The notes: a model not told the origin generated them from the letters alone. 64,000 bases of DNA from Lineus longissimus (GCF_910592395.1 NC_088319.1:1118001-1182000), one strand, 5' to 3'; counted from the stretch's first letter, positions 10,901 through 25,900 are shown. A program made the numbers and translations.

Positions 10901-13900
10901 AAGGAGACAGTTCAGCTTTAAATGGTCATTATCATCAATGGAAAATGCAGACCTGAAACTGAAATCATCCTAGGGAAGTTTGCCATGTAAATGAGATTGC
11001 GGGTAGGCATGGTTAAGGACACCACACAGCAGGGTCAGATGAAAAAACCGAACATTCTAAATCTGCACAGCAAACAGGTGATTATAGTTGCTGCGACCTA
11101 CGACCATCGTCCCATACGACCAGAATCTCCTGTTTGCAGTGGTCACATGATCCCTGAGACCTGTAACACCCAGTCATTATCAGTTTTACCGGCAGACACG
11201 CGATATTCATCACTCATCACGCAGTGATAGTCGTCACAGTTCACAGTGATGAAAATGCTTGTTTGCAGTTACCAAACATCTCGTAACATATATGATATGA
11301 TTACGACACGCCCTGTGAGGCCTTGAAGTTCGCCATCCAACACAGACTCAGTTACATGGCAACATAAATCTAAAGAAAACTCTTAGCCAACTTTAAACCC
11401 CAGTCTGTTTTCCAGAGGACATAATCCTACTTTTCACAAACCTGAGTCACGACAAATGCTAAGATGCCAGAGTTATTTTGATCCGATGACATCATGATGT
11501 GATGTTCTTTGATGCATTACACAATGCAAGACACTGTGATGATGCTGTAGAATGCTGTACAGTAGTCAAATGAACAGTATGTACGTACGCAGATACTGAA
11601 GTTGTTGAATGTAATTTTACGAGTGAAAATCTTAGGCCCTATCATACTGGGGTTTAAAGTCAAGTATCTTATCAATTATGCACTAAGTCAGAGCGCGGCG
11701 CCAGCAGCTAAAGCTATGATTAAGATGTTAGATAGAAAGTGCCACCTATTATCGAACTTACTCTCGGAAAGGGAGACCGCTAAAAAGAAAACACGTCAAC
11801 ATTTGAATGGGTTGCATAGCAAAGGTTCGCGCAGGTTTTTTATCAAACGGAAAGTTTTTTGAAAGTGTCAAGAGCCAAAGGCCTTAATTACATGTAGGTG
11901 GTGACTATTTACTATTTTACAGGATATCGCTTTATCTTTGGAAGAAATCGGGAAAATTAGGGATCCTTATCACAAGTAAGAAAAGAATTTGCGCTGTTAT
12001 TTTTTATTTCTCGCCCTACCTTTGGTTGCAACTCCCCCGTTGATAGAAAGCGACCCATCGCGTTGGTTTCTCTCAAGGTGAACTAATGTCCACTTGTCCT
12101 GGATCAGGAGTTCATTGCTTCTAATCACTGCCACGCCTGAAAAACCAAAATAGGAAATCAGGCACTTGAAGAAAATATGTTTGATCGGCGATGAAAGGGA
12201 AAGACACAGGAGGACCACTAAGCCTGATATGATGATGATGATGATGACTTACAACCCAGTGGATCTCCAGCAACAAACACCAATGTCTGAACTCTGTGAC
12301 AGAGCTAGCAGTATTGCAGTGGAGTTAAGTTACCTGCCAAGGATCATAAACTAAATCTTACCAGAGCCGCTGTCGAATCTGAACTCCAGTCTACGATTCT
12401 TGATCAATAACGCCATGAAATCTCCGCGGCCGTCCTGCTGTTGAGCATTGTAGAGAAGGATGCCGTCCTCGAGCGATTTTGGTTTGAACAGGATCTCGAT
12501 TTCCACGCCCATGGCAGCGTTCTGTAGCGGGTCGTAGGAGATATACGACGTCCTGTTGAAGGCAGGATCTTCGACTTTGATTCCTGGAAGGGCAACAATG
12601 TGGGGGTTAAATGTTTGACAGTTTAAAGGATTGTGCGTACTAATACCCACGGTGCCGCAGGGTAGCGGTGCGATCTAAGGGACGTCAATTGCGATTTGGA
12701 CTGTAGATCAAGTTGACGTACGGTCAACAGTGAAGGTGTGATGTAATATGAACCGGGACCTTTTTCTCCTTGAATTGGAAAGGTGCTGCATATCTCCGGG
12801 TAAGTTCAACACACTCACCTATCTGACATCTCTCTCCAGTTTTACCGATCGGGCAAGCGCACTGGAATCCCTGGCCATTGGGCAAGTTGTAACATCGACC
12901 GCGGGAACCACACGCTCCAGGGAAGCAGCCCATACCGACCAACTCACAGTTGTACCCAGTGTACCCCTTCCTGCAGTGGCATTTATAGCCTTGGTCGGCG
13001 TTCGCCGGGACACAGGTGGCACCATTTTGGCACGGGCGTTCTCGGCAGACAGGGTAGTCAGCGACGCCAACGATGGCAAGAGCAGCCTGGCCAAGATCGA
13101 GGGCAATTCCACGGACGTCGATTCTGCTGATTGCACCTGGAGGAAAAGGTAAGTTTATCTGTATTGGCTCTACTAAGTAACCTATACAACCATATATACG
13201 CAATGAAAGTTGCTAACATCTTCATGCTTCACGCTATCTGGACTCCCTCCCCAAGTTATAATATTATATAAGTAAGCTATGCTCTTCTTCCGTTGAGCTG
13301 TCAAGAATCACCCTCTCTATCATAGGCCTATTGGGACTGACCAGGAATTGAACTCGGGACTGACCAGGAATCGAACTCGGGACTGACCAGGAATCAAACC
13401 CGGGACCTCAAAGCTGCTGCTGATTCCACTGCACCACTCTGACAGCTCTAACAGCTGGATCTTGAAGCAAACCACAACATTTTGGCACCAACTGGTGTTA
13501 TTGGCCGAGTGAACCTTACCATGGAAGACGCCATCACACACCTCTCACATTTGATCCTGGTAGCTTTTGCTGGTACAGGCAGCAGGTAGCTGATCACCAA
13601 TTCTTGTCGCAAGCAACTGCGATTAACACCACGAACAAGTGATTACTATTGCATTTGATCACAATCGCAAGCGGCAGCCATTTAAATCACTGGTTTACAG
13701 GCACTTAAGAGTAAGATCCTTTGCACTTACCAATGAAACCGGATGTGAATCCTGCCCTCCTGTTGATGATGTTATAATCTGGAACACCACCGATGTACAG
13801 GAGCTGGGAGAGGTCGAGGCCTTGGAAACGACCTTGGGACGTCCCAGTGTACTCTTTACCATCAATCACCATGGTGCCTGAAACCGAATATCAGTGACGC

Positions 13901-16900
13901 CAAAGATATATTTCTTCAAAATGTGTTTTTGGTGACGTTAAATCATGCATTTACCAAAGTAAATCATAAAAATGTGTAACGTACTCCACAACATTTTTAG
14001 TCGTCTGATTTTTTGCAAATTTCATGTCATGGAATATTAACCGTCCTCTGCGAAAAACGATAAGATTTCATTGGAAAAACAGAAAATGAGCATCAGTGTG
14101 GGTCATGTCCAGAACGGATGTGAAGACCTCTCTGACCTTGTTCTATAAACAGGGCACTGCTCAAGGCATGTACGGGGTTTCCTCAACAGTTATTTGTTCT
14201 CATGAATGCTAGGTGTCTTGCCAAAGGTCACAAAGGAGTCAGCAGATACACAAAATCGACCTACCTGTTCTCCTGTTCCTCTTTAGAGACACGCTATGCC
14301 ACTGTCCGAGGGTAAGGGGAGCCTCGGATCGGATCAGGGCAGGACCAGATCCACAGTCGTACCGGAACTCGGCGTATCCTTCATTCAGCCCAAATGATAA
14401 GAAGTCACCACCGCCGTCCGTCTTCTGTCCGTTATAGAGAATAATTCCATTGTTTGATTCCGGTTTGAAGAAGATTTCAATCTCGAATTCGAGATATGCA
14501 TCCAGGAGTGTTCGGTAGGCGATGTAGGACGAGGGGTTCTGGATGAAATAGGGGACAAGGGCTGGAAGAAGAAGATTTTGATTGTCAGATGGACTAAAGA
14601 ATCGTTCTTCAACGGCAAGTGATCTTCCTGAGTCAGAAAATTTCAACCTGGGCAACTCATCACAGACTACTAACGGATGAAAATTCAGCCAACTGCAGAT
14701 AATCCCCAGCTTCAAGCTATGAGCATGCAAGTAGGAACCTAACAATGCTTAGATTACTGTAGGCCACGAAATATTGTGGTGCCAAAAAATGGCAACTTTG
14801 CTAAATTTTAATTGTCGGTGCACAAAATTCAATATTAGCTGCCAAAATTTTGTTAAATAGATTTGACATTTTTGGCCGTTGTAAGTTCAAGTTTGTTTCC
14901 CAAACTGCCAGTATGAAATGGGTTGAAACATAACCTGGCCTGCTGTAGACTTTGATACAGTCACGGGGCCTGCTAGCTCTGAACATACCTCCAACCACCA
15001 ACTCAATTAGCTGTTCTACACCCTGTATTCCTGGTGCCGAAACCCGACACACATATTTCCCAGAGTCCTCGGCCTTGACATCTCGGATAGTGAGGGCGCC
15101 TTCTTCTATCAGACGGTTCCTGAAAGGTGATGGACTCGGTAAATTTCACGTGTTTTTTTTGAGAACGCCGCTTTCAAGGAAGCATTGCGAAAAGTCCAGA
15201 AGTTCACACAGGCCTTCCAGGACAGTAAAGGAGCAGTTACTGCTTGACAGGCACTCACCTTGGTAGCTCTTTGTCTCTCCGACTCCACCTAAGTGTAGGG
15301 TTGCGGATGTTTGGGGCCTCGCACGTCAAGACCACATCAGTACCAATGGAAGCTGTCTTTACCAGGGACTGGGCGTTCAGGGGCCAATTGGTGTTACCTA
15401 AGAGACAAGAGGATCTGGTGAAAAACTCACAGCACGGAACTTGAAATCGACAAGTAGAAGCAGTATCATCTGCTGCATTGTACTGACGTTGTCCCAGCGA
15501 ATGTATTTTTGAAGGAGCCTCATAGCCTAGTGGTTAACACTGCTGGCTACCACGCAATAGGGCCCGGGTTCGATCCCGGGGAGAACCCAGGATTGTATTT
15601 CTGGATGAACCGGCGTGGCTTTCAAGGAAATAAAATTCCTGGCTCTTCACAACACGTACATTAACGTATGAAATACTCGAGGGTTTGTCGGATGAGACTA
15701 AAAGCCGTGGTCACTTGTACCTGAGTGTCTATGCCAGGGTAAGTAAAAGATCCTACATAGGTTGACAGTAGCCTATAGTGGACTCCATACCTCCGGCAAA
15801 AATCCAATAGGGTTACGACGCCGGTAATGATATGATGATATGATATGATGATATGATGTATTTTGATCACAAGGGTTGGTCCTCAGCTCGCTAATCAAGA
15901 CCACACTGGTACACACAAAATGCAGACCAAAATCCGATGCAACCGCCGGGGGTTTTGGATGTAATTTGTGATCTACCAGAGCAGTCTTGATTGAGACAAC
16001 CAAGGACCCACAGTGAGGAAAACCTACAGAAAACACATGAAACCTAGAGACGATAGTCTCAAATATGTTGCAGGTTGCGTGCAGCTTTTTGTTGCAGGTT
16101 GCGTTCAGCTTTTTTCTTGGGGCTAATTGACAGTTATGACTCTGATGTCTTCAGCTACCTGTGATCTACTCCTAGAATCTTGGAGTAACGGGTCCAAAAT
16201 GGCTGCCGCCACGGCAGATACAGAATGACGTCGTCAATAAATCTAGTTCCATGACTGCCCAGGAGTTTACAACACAGGTTATGAAGCATACACTAATCTA
16301 AGTGAACTTTACTATAATACTCTACCTTCACTTCTATAAAGTCAGTTCATTTTTCAGCATAATATCCAACACAAGAAGGCCTATGCACTGCATTTGCTGC
16401 AGCCACCATAGCCTAACAGCCAAACTCACAAGTGAAAACGAGCATATTAAATTCTGTTCTTTTTTGGTTAGTGGGTTAGGGGCTATACACTACAGGTTAA
16501 AGGAATTATAAGGTATTGGCTGTCTCACGAAACACCACGATAGTGGAGTTAAAAAGTAGGCCAGACCAATACTGAGGTGTTGGCCAAGGTGGCTACAAAT
16601 TCACAGCTCCACCTGAATGGTTTTTTGTGAGACCATCCAAACTAACACTGAGGTCGCAATTAGCAAACACCCAACACTTAATAGATCTGTATAGTACCCC
16701 CAGGTATATGGCACGGCTTAACCCACCGGCCATGAGGGAATTCCTTTATGGCCCAGTGGTTGGCGCGATGGCCCCAGAGTGGAAGTTAAGCAACGTTGAG
16801 GAAGGTCAACCTTCGGATCGGTGACCGGCGCGTACAACAGAAAACACAACACAAGATCTTAGGCTATGAACTATGAATCTGCTCAGACACATTTTACACC

Positions 16901-19900
16901 ACAAGAGGTTGTGGTTGTCTCACCAAAAACGTTGCGGTCAAAATGAGGCTTATACATAATTCATTATAAAACTGAAACATGCTAACCAAGGTGTTTTAGA
17001 ATAGGAAACTATACACTAGTTAACTAATTCTATGGTCAAACCACATGCTGGGCAAAATACCTACCAGGATGAACCGTAGAACCTGCAAAAGTTTAGTAGA
17101 CGGCTACATTAGTAAACAATAAGCATTGCAGATATCAATAAATAAGCATGTTGAGCCATAAGGTGCTCTGAAGATGATAGCAGTACAGTCCCAGTCACAA
17201 CTGATGTACTGTCAGCTCACGCAAAGGTTAGAGTGATCGTGGTTAATGATACTGATCCGGCGCATTCTCGAATAGGTTGCGTTATTTACAGGTAAACATA
17301 ACATTCTCGAGGAATGTCAATTGTGATTGGGACTGTACATTTTGCAAAGTTTTTTTAAAACAGAGCATACTCTAGTTTCACCGATCCAAGACCACTTCAT
17401 CATTTCTATGACATTGACACAGAGGTCAAGGACATGACGTCTGTGGCCATCAGAGAAAAATGAGATGATTGTAAAAAATGGAACTCCTGATTTGAATACC
17501 TACCGTTAATGTTTCAATTGAAAACCTCCAAGACCCCATCAAAATCATGCAAAACAGTCTTACAGTGGTGTAACTAGAGTATTTCAATTGGCAAGCAAAC
17601 AGAAACTTAAGTAAAAGCAAGAGACTAGTATTCAAAACTTGTGAAATAAATGTACCGATAAGCAGGTTTAATTGAGGGCGAAACAGTCAAACAACAGGAA
17701 GTATCAATTATGTTGAGAGGAATTCGTTTTGAGCAAATCGAAAGTAGAAGGGAGTGTCTTTTTAATATGATTTCATCGGCAGGATAGTAAGAGTCATCAG
17801 AGGAGCATTTTCTTCCTTAAACTTCGGCAAATCTAGGACATAGCATGATAACAGTCAGTGCAAGCAAATCCACCATTGATGACATTGCTAGCGCCAAAAA
17901 CTACTTCTTTTGACTTTTTCTCAAGTCAAAACACAGGCTTAATACAATACCGATCGCCCATTCATGCAAGCTACACTATTATATTTGCATAAGTCTTGTA
18001 ATTTCATATCAGTAGCAGTTCTTTAAAGGGAGTCTATAGGCAGAAGATAGGTCAGCCAGATAGCGTTTCACGGTAATGCCAAGAGGGGTCTTTCCTATCT
18101 CGCAGTATACTGAAACTGTACATGCTTGAAAACATGATCTAGTCCCCTTACTGTCTCATGAAGACCATCAATTTGACCCCCTCGCTCCTGCTTTAAAGCA
18201 AGCCAGAGGTATGGTAAGGATACGAGGATCTGAGGGTCATATACAAAAGTTTAAGGAACCAAACACCATCATCATATAAGCAGAAAAAAAGGTGTGTGGT
18301 GAACCTTACTTCGGACGAAGAGCTCAATGCTGGCCTGGCGGGTTCCACCGCGATTTGACGCTATGCAGCGGTATTTCCCAGCATCCTCTAGTGCAACGCG
18401 TGGAATGACCATCTGACTTCCTGTGATGATTGCTGACGTCGGTACTGCTCTTAAATCACGGACCCAACGGATTGTAGGTGGTGGATTCCCGATGACCTCG
18501 CATGTGAACTCCACGCGGTCACCTACACTAACGGTCTGAGTGCGCGAGGCGATTTCTTGGATGTTGCTGAAGTCACCGTTGTCGACACCTCGGCCACCAG
18601 TACCAACCTCACCCCCAGGGCTCGCTCGATCTGAAGGCAGAAATATGTGTCAGGTCGGGCTGTACAAGGTCAAAGGTCTATAAGGTCAGGAGAGGGAAAT
18701 CAGTGACAATCTAAAATGGCTAAGAATGAGGTTCCGGTTATTTTGCTGCCTGACGAGTAAAAGTTCTTGAACTTGTTGTTAGATGGCGCTGGAGAGGAAA
18801 GGACATGAAATCTGCTAAGTCCAAGTGTTCAGCGAATGAGTATGGAGGCTTATGATGTGATTAATTGGAGAAATATTTATACAACAAAAAGTATTATTTA
18901 TTCTGACATAAAAAATGTAATCTATAAAAAACAGTTTTTGTTTGTTCCTTTTTGAAGGTACCCTTTGACACATTTCTTTTACCTTACATATTTCACAACA
19001 GATGAGGATAAAATGGTGGCAAATATTGTCGGATCACCGTACAGTATGCATGCACATTTAGACAAATAGAGAAATATCTATGGTACACAATTAACATCGG
19101 TACATGTAGGCAATATTTATCAATTATGATACAAGATCTGATGTTTCAACGATGGGTATCTAAATCTAAGTCTTCAGACGGGGAAGGGGGGTAAAGGGTG
19201 GAAAGGGAGTACAATGACATATCTCCTTTGGCCCTATTGGCGTTATTGGTGGTGGTCGGGGGGGGGGGGTTGGGTTGAGGGGGGCGTTGAAGTCTTTCTA
19301 CTCATCCTCAATCAAATGCTTTGGGAGGAGCTGAAATGGTGGCTGAAGTGAGGTGATCACTTGATGACATCAGTTTGTATTTGGAGGGGGGAGGGGGTAT
19401 TGAATGCCTAAACAAGGGTCCAGCTGGAAAGGATGGATTGGGACATGATCTTACTGACACTTTTGGTGGAAGACTCAGGTACATACGTCACAAGGAGTCT
19501 AGCACTTCATCTAGGTTAGCTCTACCAGTGGCATCTTCACCGACAGTAAAGTGTTTTTCATATCGTTCCGGCCAAAGGCACTCAGTTGAACTCAGGAATG
19601 TGACCAGATCACATTTACCAAAAGATAGTGGTGTTAACAATTACACTAGATTATGCTTTGGATAGGCCAAACCAATGCTGAAGGGTAATACACTGTTTCA
19701 GATTTGCTTGGCTTGACTGTCCCACGTAGTCATTTTGTGACCTTGCTCCTGTTCCAACTACTTGCCCTTATTCTACCCCTGACTTAAAAACAGAGTATAG
19801 TTCTGCCACAGCTTTAACTTTAGCCGGTCAACTATGACACAAGCTGCCCTGGGCTGAGCATAGTTCTGCCACAGCTTCAACTTTAGCCGGTCAACTATGA

Positions 19901-22900
19901 CACAAGCTGCCCTCGGCTGAGTATAGTTCTGCCACAGCTTCAACTTTAGTCGGTCAACTATGACACAAGCTGCCCTGGGCTGAGTATAGTTCTGCCACAG
20001 AGTCAACTTTAGCCGGTCAACTATGACACAAGCTGCCCTGGGCTGAGTATAGTTCTGCCACAGAGTCAACTTTAGCCGGTCAACTATGACACAAGCTGCC
20101 CTGGGCTGAGTATAGTTCTGCCACAGCTTCAACTTTAGCCGGTCAACTATGACACAAGCTGCCCTGGGCTGAGTATAGTTGACTGCCACAGCTTCAACTT
20201 TAGCCGGTCAACTATGACATAAGCTGCCCTGGGCTGTGTAACAGTATCATTTGTAATCACACGACATGTATCACAGTTTGATGACAAGAGTTCGGTCAAT
20301 TACCTTTGGCCAGATTTATCTGGCAAACACTTTATGATAGGACATGATTGGCCTACTTGGGAAAGAATTTCACTACAGCACTCAACTTGAATGGACAGGA
20401 ACTGTACCATATTTTGGGTATTCTTCAGAAAACTTGTGTTTTGGCTGAATAATTTCAAAATACAGAACAAACCCTGCTTGGAACACCGAGGTAATAATTA
20501 CACAAAGACCAGGTGAGAGAAACGTACAGTACAGTCTAGAAGTAAACTCTCATATTATCTACAGTAGTGTCAGCAGTACATTTCAGATGCAGCCCCTACC
20601 ACGCAATGTATAAGGTTTCATATCCCCGCACCTGAAACTTGTTGGATAATTAACAACATGGGATTCGTTACTTCTGGACAGTACTGTAGCAATACAATGG
20701 TTCAAACCCCAGTTCCAAAGAATATACATCATAGGGCATTATATGCATACATGCTAACCTTTCTGGATGCGTTCTGTTGTGGTTGGGTCTGAGTGGAAAA
20801 TTAGAACATTTTAGTAAAAGTAAAAATGAAATTAAGAGGAACCCAATGAAACATGACCCCGTCCTCGACATGGACTATCACCACAGGCACATGAAGAGAA
20901 GGGCTCAATAGCCCCTCCCTCGATTGACAAACAAACTGCCAATGACGACACACGTAAAATAATAGAAGGCACCCAACCGCAAAACATACAGAGTTTGTCT
21001 ACAATCTTTCGAGAAGCATTACTGATCCACCCCAAAAGATTTTTTCACACCTACAGCAGTTCACAGAGGGTTAATATCACTGTTTAACATCCTATACAGC
21101 TTTAGTCCAGCTAGCTATCAGCCGAAACAAAGAAAAGTTTGGCCAGAGATGTTACACTGTCATTGACGTGACGGTCAGTGTTTGATGTAGTGTGTGCATT
21201 CACATTGTGCAATGTACCATTGCATTGATACACTCTCGTATGCTACATGTATGTACAACCATGAAAAGTACATCTATTTTTCAAAAGAGAGGACAAATTC
21301 TCAAATTCAAACAGTACCAAATGGAAAATAATGCCGAATTTGAAGCTTTTTTCCTAAAGGAAGGTTACTACTCACCGATATTAATTGTCACATAGGCCCT
21401 GGCGCTCCCAGCTGCATTGGCTGCTGTACACAGGTAGTTACCAGCATCACTCTCCTTGAAGTTGTAAATACTGAAACACAAAAGACAATTACGAATTCAG
21501 TCGTTCTTTTCCTACCAAGCAAACAGTGGAACCGCTAACCGGATCCCCCCCTGCTATGTAGCAGATTAAGTATCTGTACCATTGACAGTGACTTTGCTCA
21601 CAAATGCGTCTTTTCTTAACATCAGACCTCTGTAATCAGGACACCTCCCTATTAAGGACAGCGTCCTTAGTGTCGCCCCCAGTCCCAAGTCTTTAGTCTG
21701 GTACTCGGTGACCTTCAAATGGGGCTGCACGATCCCCGACCATTCTGACCCACGGACTATAACGACTGTCAGCAGAAGTGGTACTTACCTGAAATCAGCT
21801 GGCCAGAAATGACCCGGCCAAAAAGGTCATGTGCTAAAAAGACTGTTTACACACGATTATGCTTTGGTAAAATACATGTACATCATTATATGTACACTAT
21901 ACGCATACACTCACGTCAGTACTCCTTTCTCGACGGTGATCTGCGCCGGCAATTTTCCGCCATCTTTCGCCCATGTGATACGTGGTTGCGGACTTCCCGT
22001 CACCAGACACCGAAGCTTGGCGGTGCGCCCGAGGGCAACGGTAACACTCTCTTGACCGATGCTGGCAGATGGAACAGCTGGAAGGGCAAAATTTGAATTA
22101 GATGCCAAACACTTGATGGTTGCGATGGATTAGTGCTCATTACAAAGTCTCTTTCTATGCACAGTACTTGTCTACTCTCTACCAGATAACATCCAGAACA
22201 CAGAGCTTTTGATTTGGCCCTTCTAGATCGAGTGACTCAGCAATATGACTGGAAACTTTGCCCTAAAATTTATTTTTTCACCAACAACATTAACCCTATA
22301 ACACCTGGAGGCGCCCGATGACGCCCGCCGCCGATCCCCCTGGAGGCGCCCGCACACCCATATTCAAATTTCGCGCGCTTAGCTACCGATCTCCTTCAGA
22401 GCGCCGCCTATTATTAATCTATGAAACTTAAGCTTTAAAATGCCTGGATGAACAATGGTGGTTGCTGTAGAAGTTTTTGAGATATTTGACGATTAAGTTT
22501 TTGTTTCTCTTCAAGCCAGTAAATGCAGGTCAGACATTTGAATTGCTGAAATGGATCGTTTGTTTGATTCCGATTTGGATGTACCCTATCTAATAGGGAA
22601 TTTCATCTTTTTAAAAATAAACGGGACTTATAATACATTATTTGGAAGTTCACCTATGTCATTTTGTAAAAAACTGGACCCATCGCAAAAAATGTGATTT
22701 CCAGGTAAAATCACGTCGGGGCCTAGGGGAATAAGCACTTGCGCTGGCAGTGGCTCTAGGTGTTATAGGGTTAACAAAACTACCATACTCTCATGACAGC
22801 CAACACCACAGAGAAGTGAACAAAGTTTTGCTATACCCTATTTGTTCTCTTCTTCATCCAGCTCAGAAAATAAAATGACCGGGAACATCTGCAAAATGTC

Positions 22901-25900
22901 TCGAAATTGCTCACCAAGTATAACAAGGTCTACAAAGCCCTCAGTCGTCCCAGTAGAGCTCCTGGCAGTACAACGATACTTCCCAGCGTCATTTATCGTG
23001 GTGCGTGGGAAATCCAAATAACCGCGACCATCATCGACGACATACGGCGATAGGCGTGCTTCAGGTCTGTCCCAGGAGATGTCAACGACGCCAGCTGTCT
23101 GCACGTCACAGATCAAGGTGACAGCATCACCGAGTCTGACTTCACGGAGAGGTTCGCCGATGTTAATTCTAGGGAGGACTGGAACAAGAATTCGAGATGT
23201 ATCAACCCTTTAACACTTTCACTACCGCAGGATTATGGCAGTGTATGGTACCCCTGGCCCACACCCGGTATAGATTGGGTGGCCTGCATCCAAAATTGGC
23301 ATAGGAAAACCTTCATTGAAAGAAAGCTGGCATTGTTGTTAACCTACATGTGGGGACGAGGTCTTCATTGAAACGAGTGCAGTGCTCCAATCGATTTTCT
23401 CAGGTGTAACCAACGTAAAGCTTATTGGGACTGCTGTTAATGATAGAACTATAGGGATAATTTGGTAGAAAGGATGACTGCGGGCCAATAGTAGGCAGTT
23501 GACGGACTCGGTAAATGAACCAGTCAAACATGATGAGACACAAGATAAGTTATGTCATATTAATAGCGGGGCGAGCAGGATTTCATTTTGACGTCAGTAT
23601 GAATCTTTTCGCTCCACACTGTGATGGCCAATAGAAACAGAGACAAGACCTTAAAACTCACCAGCACCGACGATTCTCAACTCAACTTGGTCACGATAAC
23701 TCGTTCCGTCATGGCCTGCGGTCGATGAGCACACATAAACACCGGAATGATCTGGTTGGACGTTGTAAAGATAGAGGGAGCCAGAACTTTGACGATGGTT
23801 GACGGGTATAGCACCGCGTTCTCGACTCCAGTGGATATTTGAGTTTGGATCTGAAATTGACAACAATTAGACTCTTGTTGTATCTTTCTTTAAAATGACG
23901 CATCATTGAACAACATTCTACTTGCATTGAAATGGTAAGGTATTCAAATCTTGGGTACTGTAAACTTCATTTTAAGACAATGAATACAGCAGAACCTCTC
24001 TATTAAGGACACCCTCAGGACTGACAAGTGCTGTCCTAAATACAGAGGTGTCCTAACTAGAGAGGTCAAATTGAATGAAAACTACCAATTTGGGACCAAA
24101 ACTAGTGTCCTTATTAGGGAGGTTTTCCTTACTAGAGAGGTGTCCGCTAAGGGAGGTTCCACTGTAATAATAAATTTTGGAAAGATTTGCAGCAGTTTTT
24201 GCAGCCAAACTTTGAAAGACTCCGTCTGCATTGATGTATTTGTCAAACCTACCTCTACTTCTGCAAATAAAGGTGATATCATCTCCGATGCCAGCCTGCC
24301 GTAAATCACCGCCCTCTATTTGTAAGACCTGCTGCTTGACCGTGGGACGAACTTCACCTCCGCGCCCTTCGACAGTCACGACCACACGTCCCTCCGCCTG
24401 ACCAAGGCTGTTCGTGGCAAGACAAATGTATTCACCAGCGTCCGCGGCAGAGATTCGCTCAAGTATTAGGCGGGCAACTCCACGCTGAAAGATGTATGGC
24501 ATTTCCAAGGTTAATGATTGAGATGGGCTACCAGTGGCAGGGATTGTTATCATTGTAAGGCAACTGTTTCAGTCATTCCAAGCATTTGTCATTCTCACCC
24601 TAGCTATTGGTCTGTACATGCATGATCATGAGGAAACCAGCCCTGTAAAAATTATCTCCTAACCATCCCCCACCAACTAATGGAAAATGCCTTAGATGCC
24701 GGGGGGGGGGGGGGGAGGGATATTTGATGAGGGGAGAGTTTCTGAAGAATAGTTTATTGACTTAAGCTCTCAGCTTATCTGAGCCAGGTAACCTCCTGCT
24801 GAGTTGCCGGACCAAAGGCTGAGGTCAACATATGTTGTTACATAACCGATCTTGCTATCACATCCTGGTTGCTTTGTAGTCGACCGAATTACTTCTAATT
24901 TTGCCTCATCACAGTAAATTAGTCATGATCACATGATGATCCTGGCCAGAGTGTTATCACTGGTTACGCTGGCCATTAGGTAGATAAGGTAAATATGCCG
25001 ATCATCACTGTGTGTAGTATCAGCGGGGTGCTTGAAGTTGGAGGGCGACTAAATATTTTACAGGGCTGGTTTCCTCATGATTCAAGCACTACACTCTGGA
25101 GGTTTTACAGGTCCAAACTTTAGCAACATCTACATGTATACATCCCTATCACCCGAAGAGATCACCACAAAGCTCGTGGGGTCTGTGGTGGAACTCTCTA
25201 CGACAGGCAATTGCATTTCGCAAAGTTACTATTTATAGCTCACAAGGTCATTTGCATAAGATATTGATGACGTTTTAGTCACGTGACAGTCGGACATCGA
25301 CACTTATTTCTACGCATTTGAGCTTATTTCAAAGTCAATTATCTTTGACCCTGCATTGTTTTTAGCATGAATGATACCATAGAGTCAGAGAGAGAAATAT
25401 TCAGAACAATTATGTAGTATTTCCAACACTCGGACATGTGCCAGATTGAATCTAACTGCCCTAGTTAGAAAGCCTGAATCCATTACGAAACCGCATGTTT
25501 GTCCGACATTGCCTGTAATTCAGCGATGGGGAAATAGAGGGCAGCAGCTGCAGTGACGTCATTATCACGCATGCTATTTCGCTACCGAGAATGGACCGAC
25601 TGTCTAGCGTGCTTTTCAAAAGTCCCGAACACAGAACAAGAAAGTTGCTAACATCTTAATGATGTAGACGTTTATTTACACTATACGATCGATTTCGGTT
25701 CGCTCGAACCCTCATCAGGCATGATGAGGAACTGAAATCGATCGTGGAATATGTATATAGTGTAAATAAACGTCTACATCATGAAGATGTTAGCAACTTT
25801 CATTGCGTATATATGGTTGTATCGCTATCTGGACTCCCTCCCCAAGTTATACAGAACAAGAAGATGAAAATGTTAGCCTTACTTCTCCAGGTGTAGTTCT

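Larger units (their letters stand above)
7823..12019. other. perlecan intron of 4.2 kb, repeats only
   Basis: No exon is seen. The intron holds an octamer minisatellite (8408-8500), a TIR element (8699-8891), a foldback (9663-9850), another TIR element (10308-10500) and single-copy-looking AT-rich DNA between. Open frames in it are short and lie within repeats. Confidence 0.7.
15398..18309. other. perlecan intron of 2.9 kb
   Basis: Holds a tRNA-derived SINE (15512-15660), an ATATG-rich simple repeat (about 15828-15856), a 5S-like element (16710-16850) and otherwise AT-rich DNA. No exon recognised. Confidence 0.7.
18631..21375. other. perlecan intron of 2.7 kb
   Basis: Mainly a large transposon-like element expanded by a minisatellite (19550-20331), a G-run at 19257-19270, and AT-rich sequence. 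No exon recognised. Confidence 0.7.

Noticed and set aside
19773-20189. 138-codon minus-strand frame with [20 protein letters not shown] repeats
   Set aside because: Artefact of the 63-bp minisatellite within a transposon-like element.
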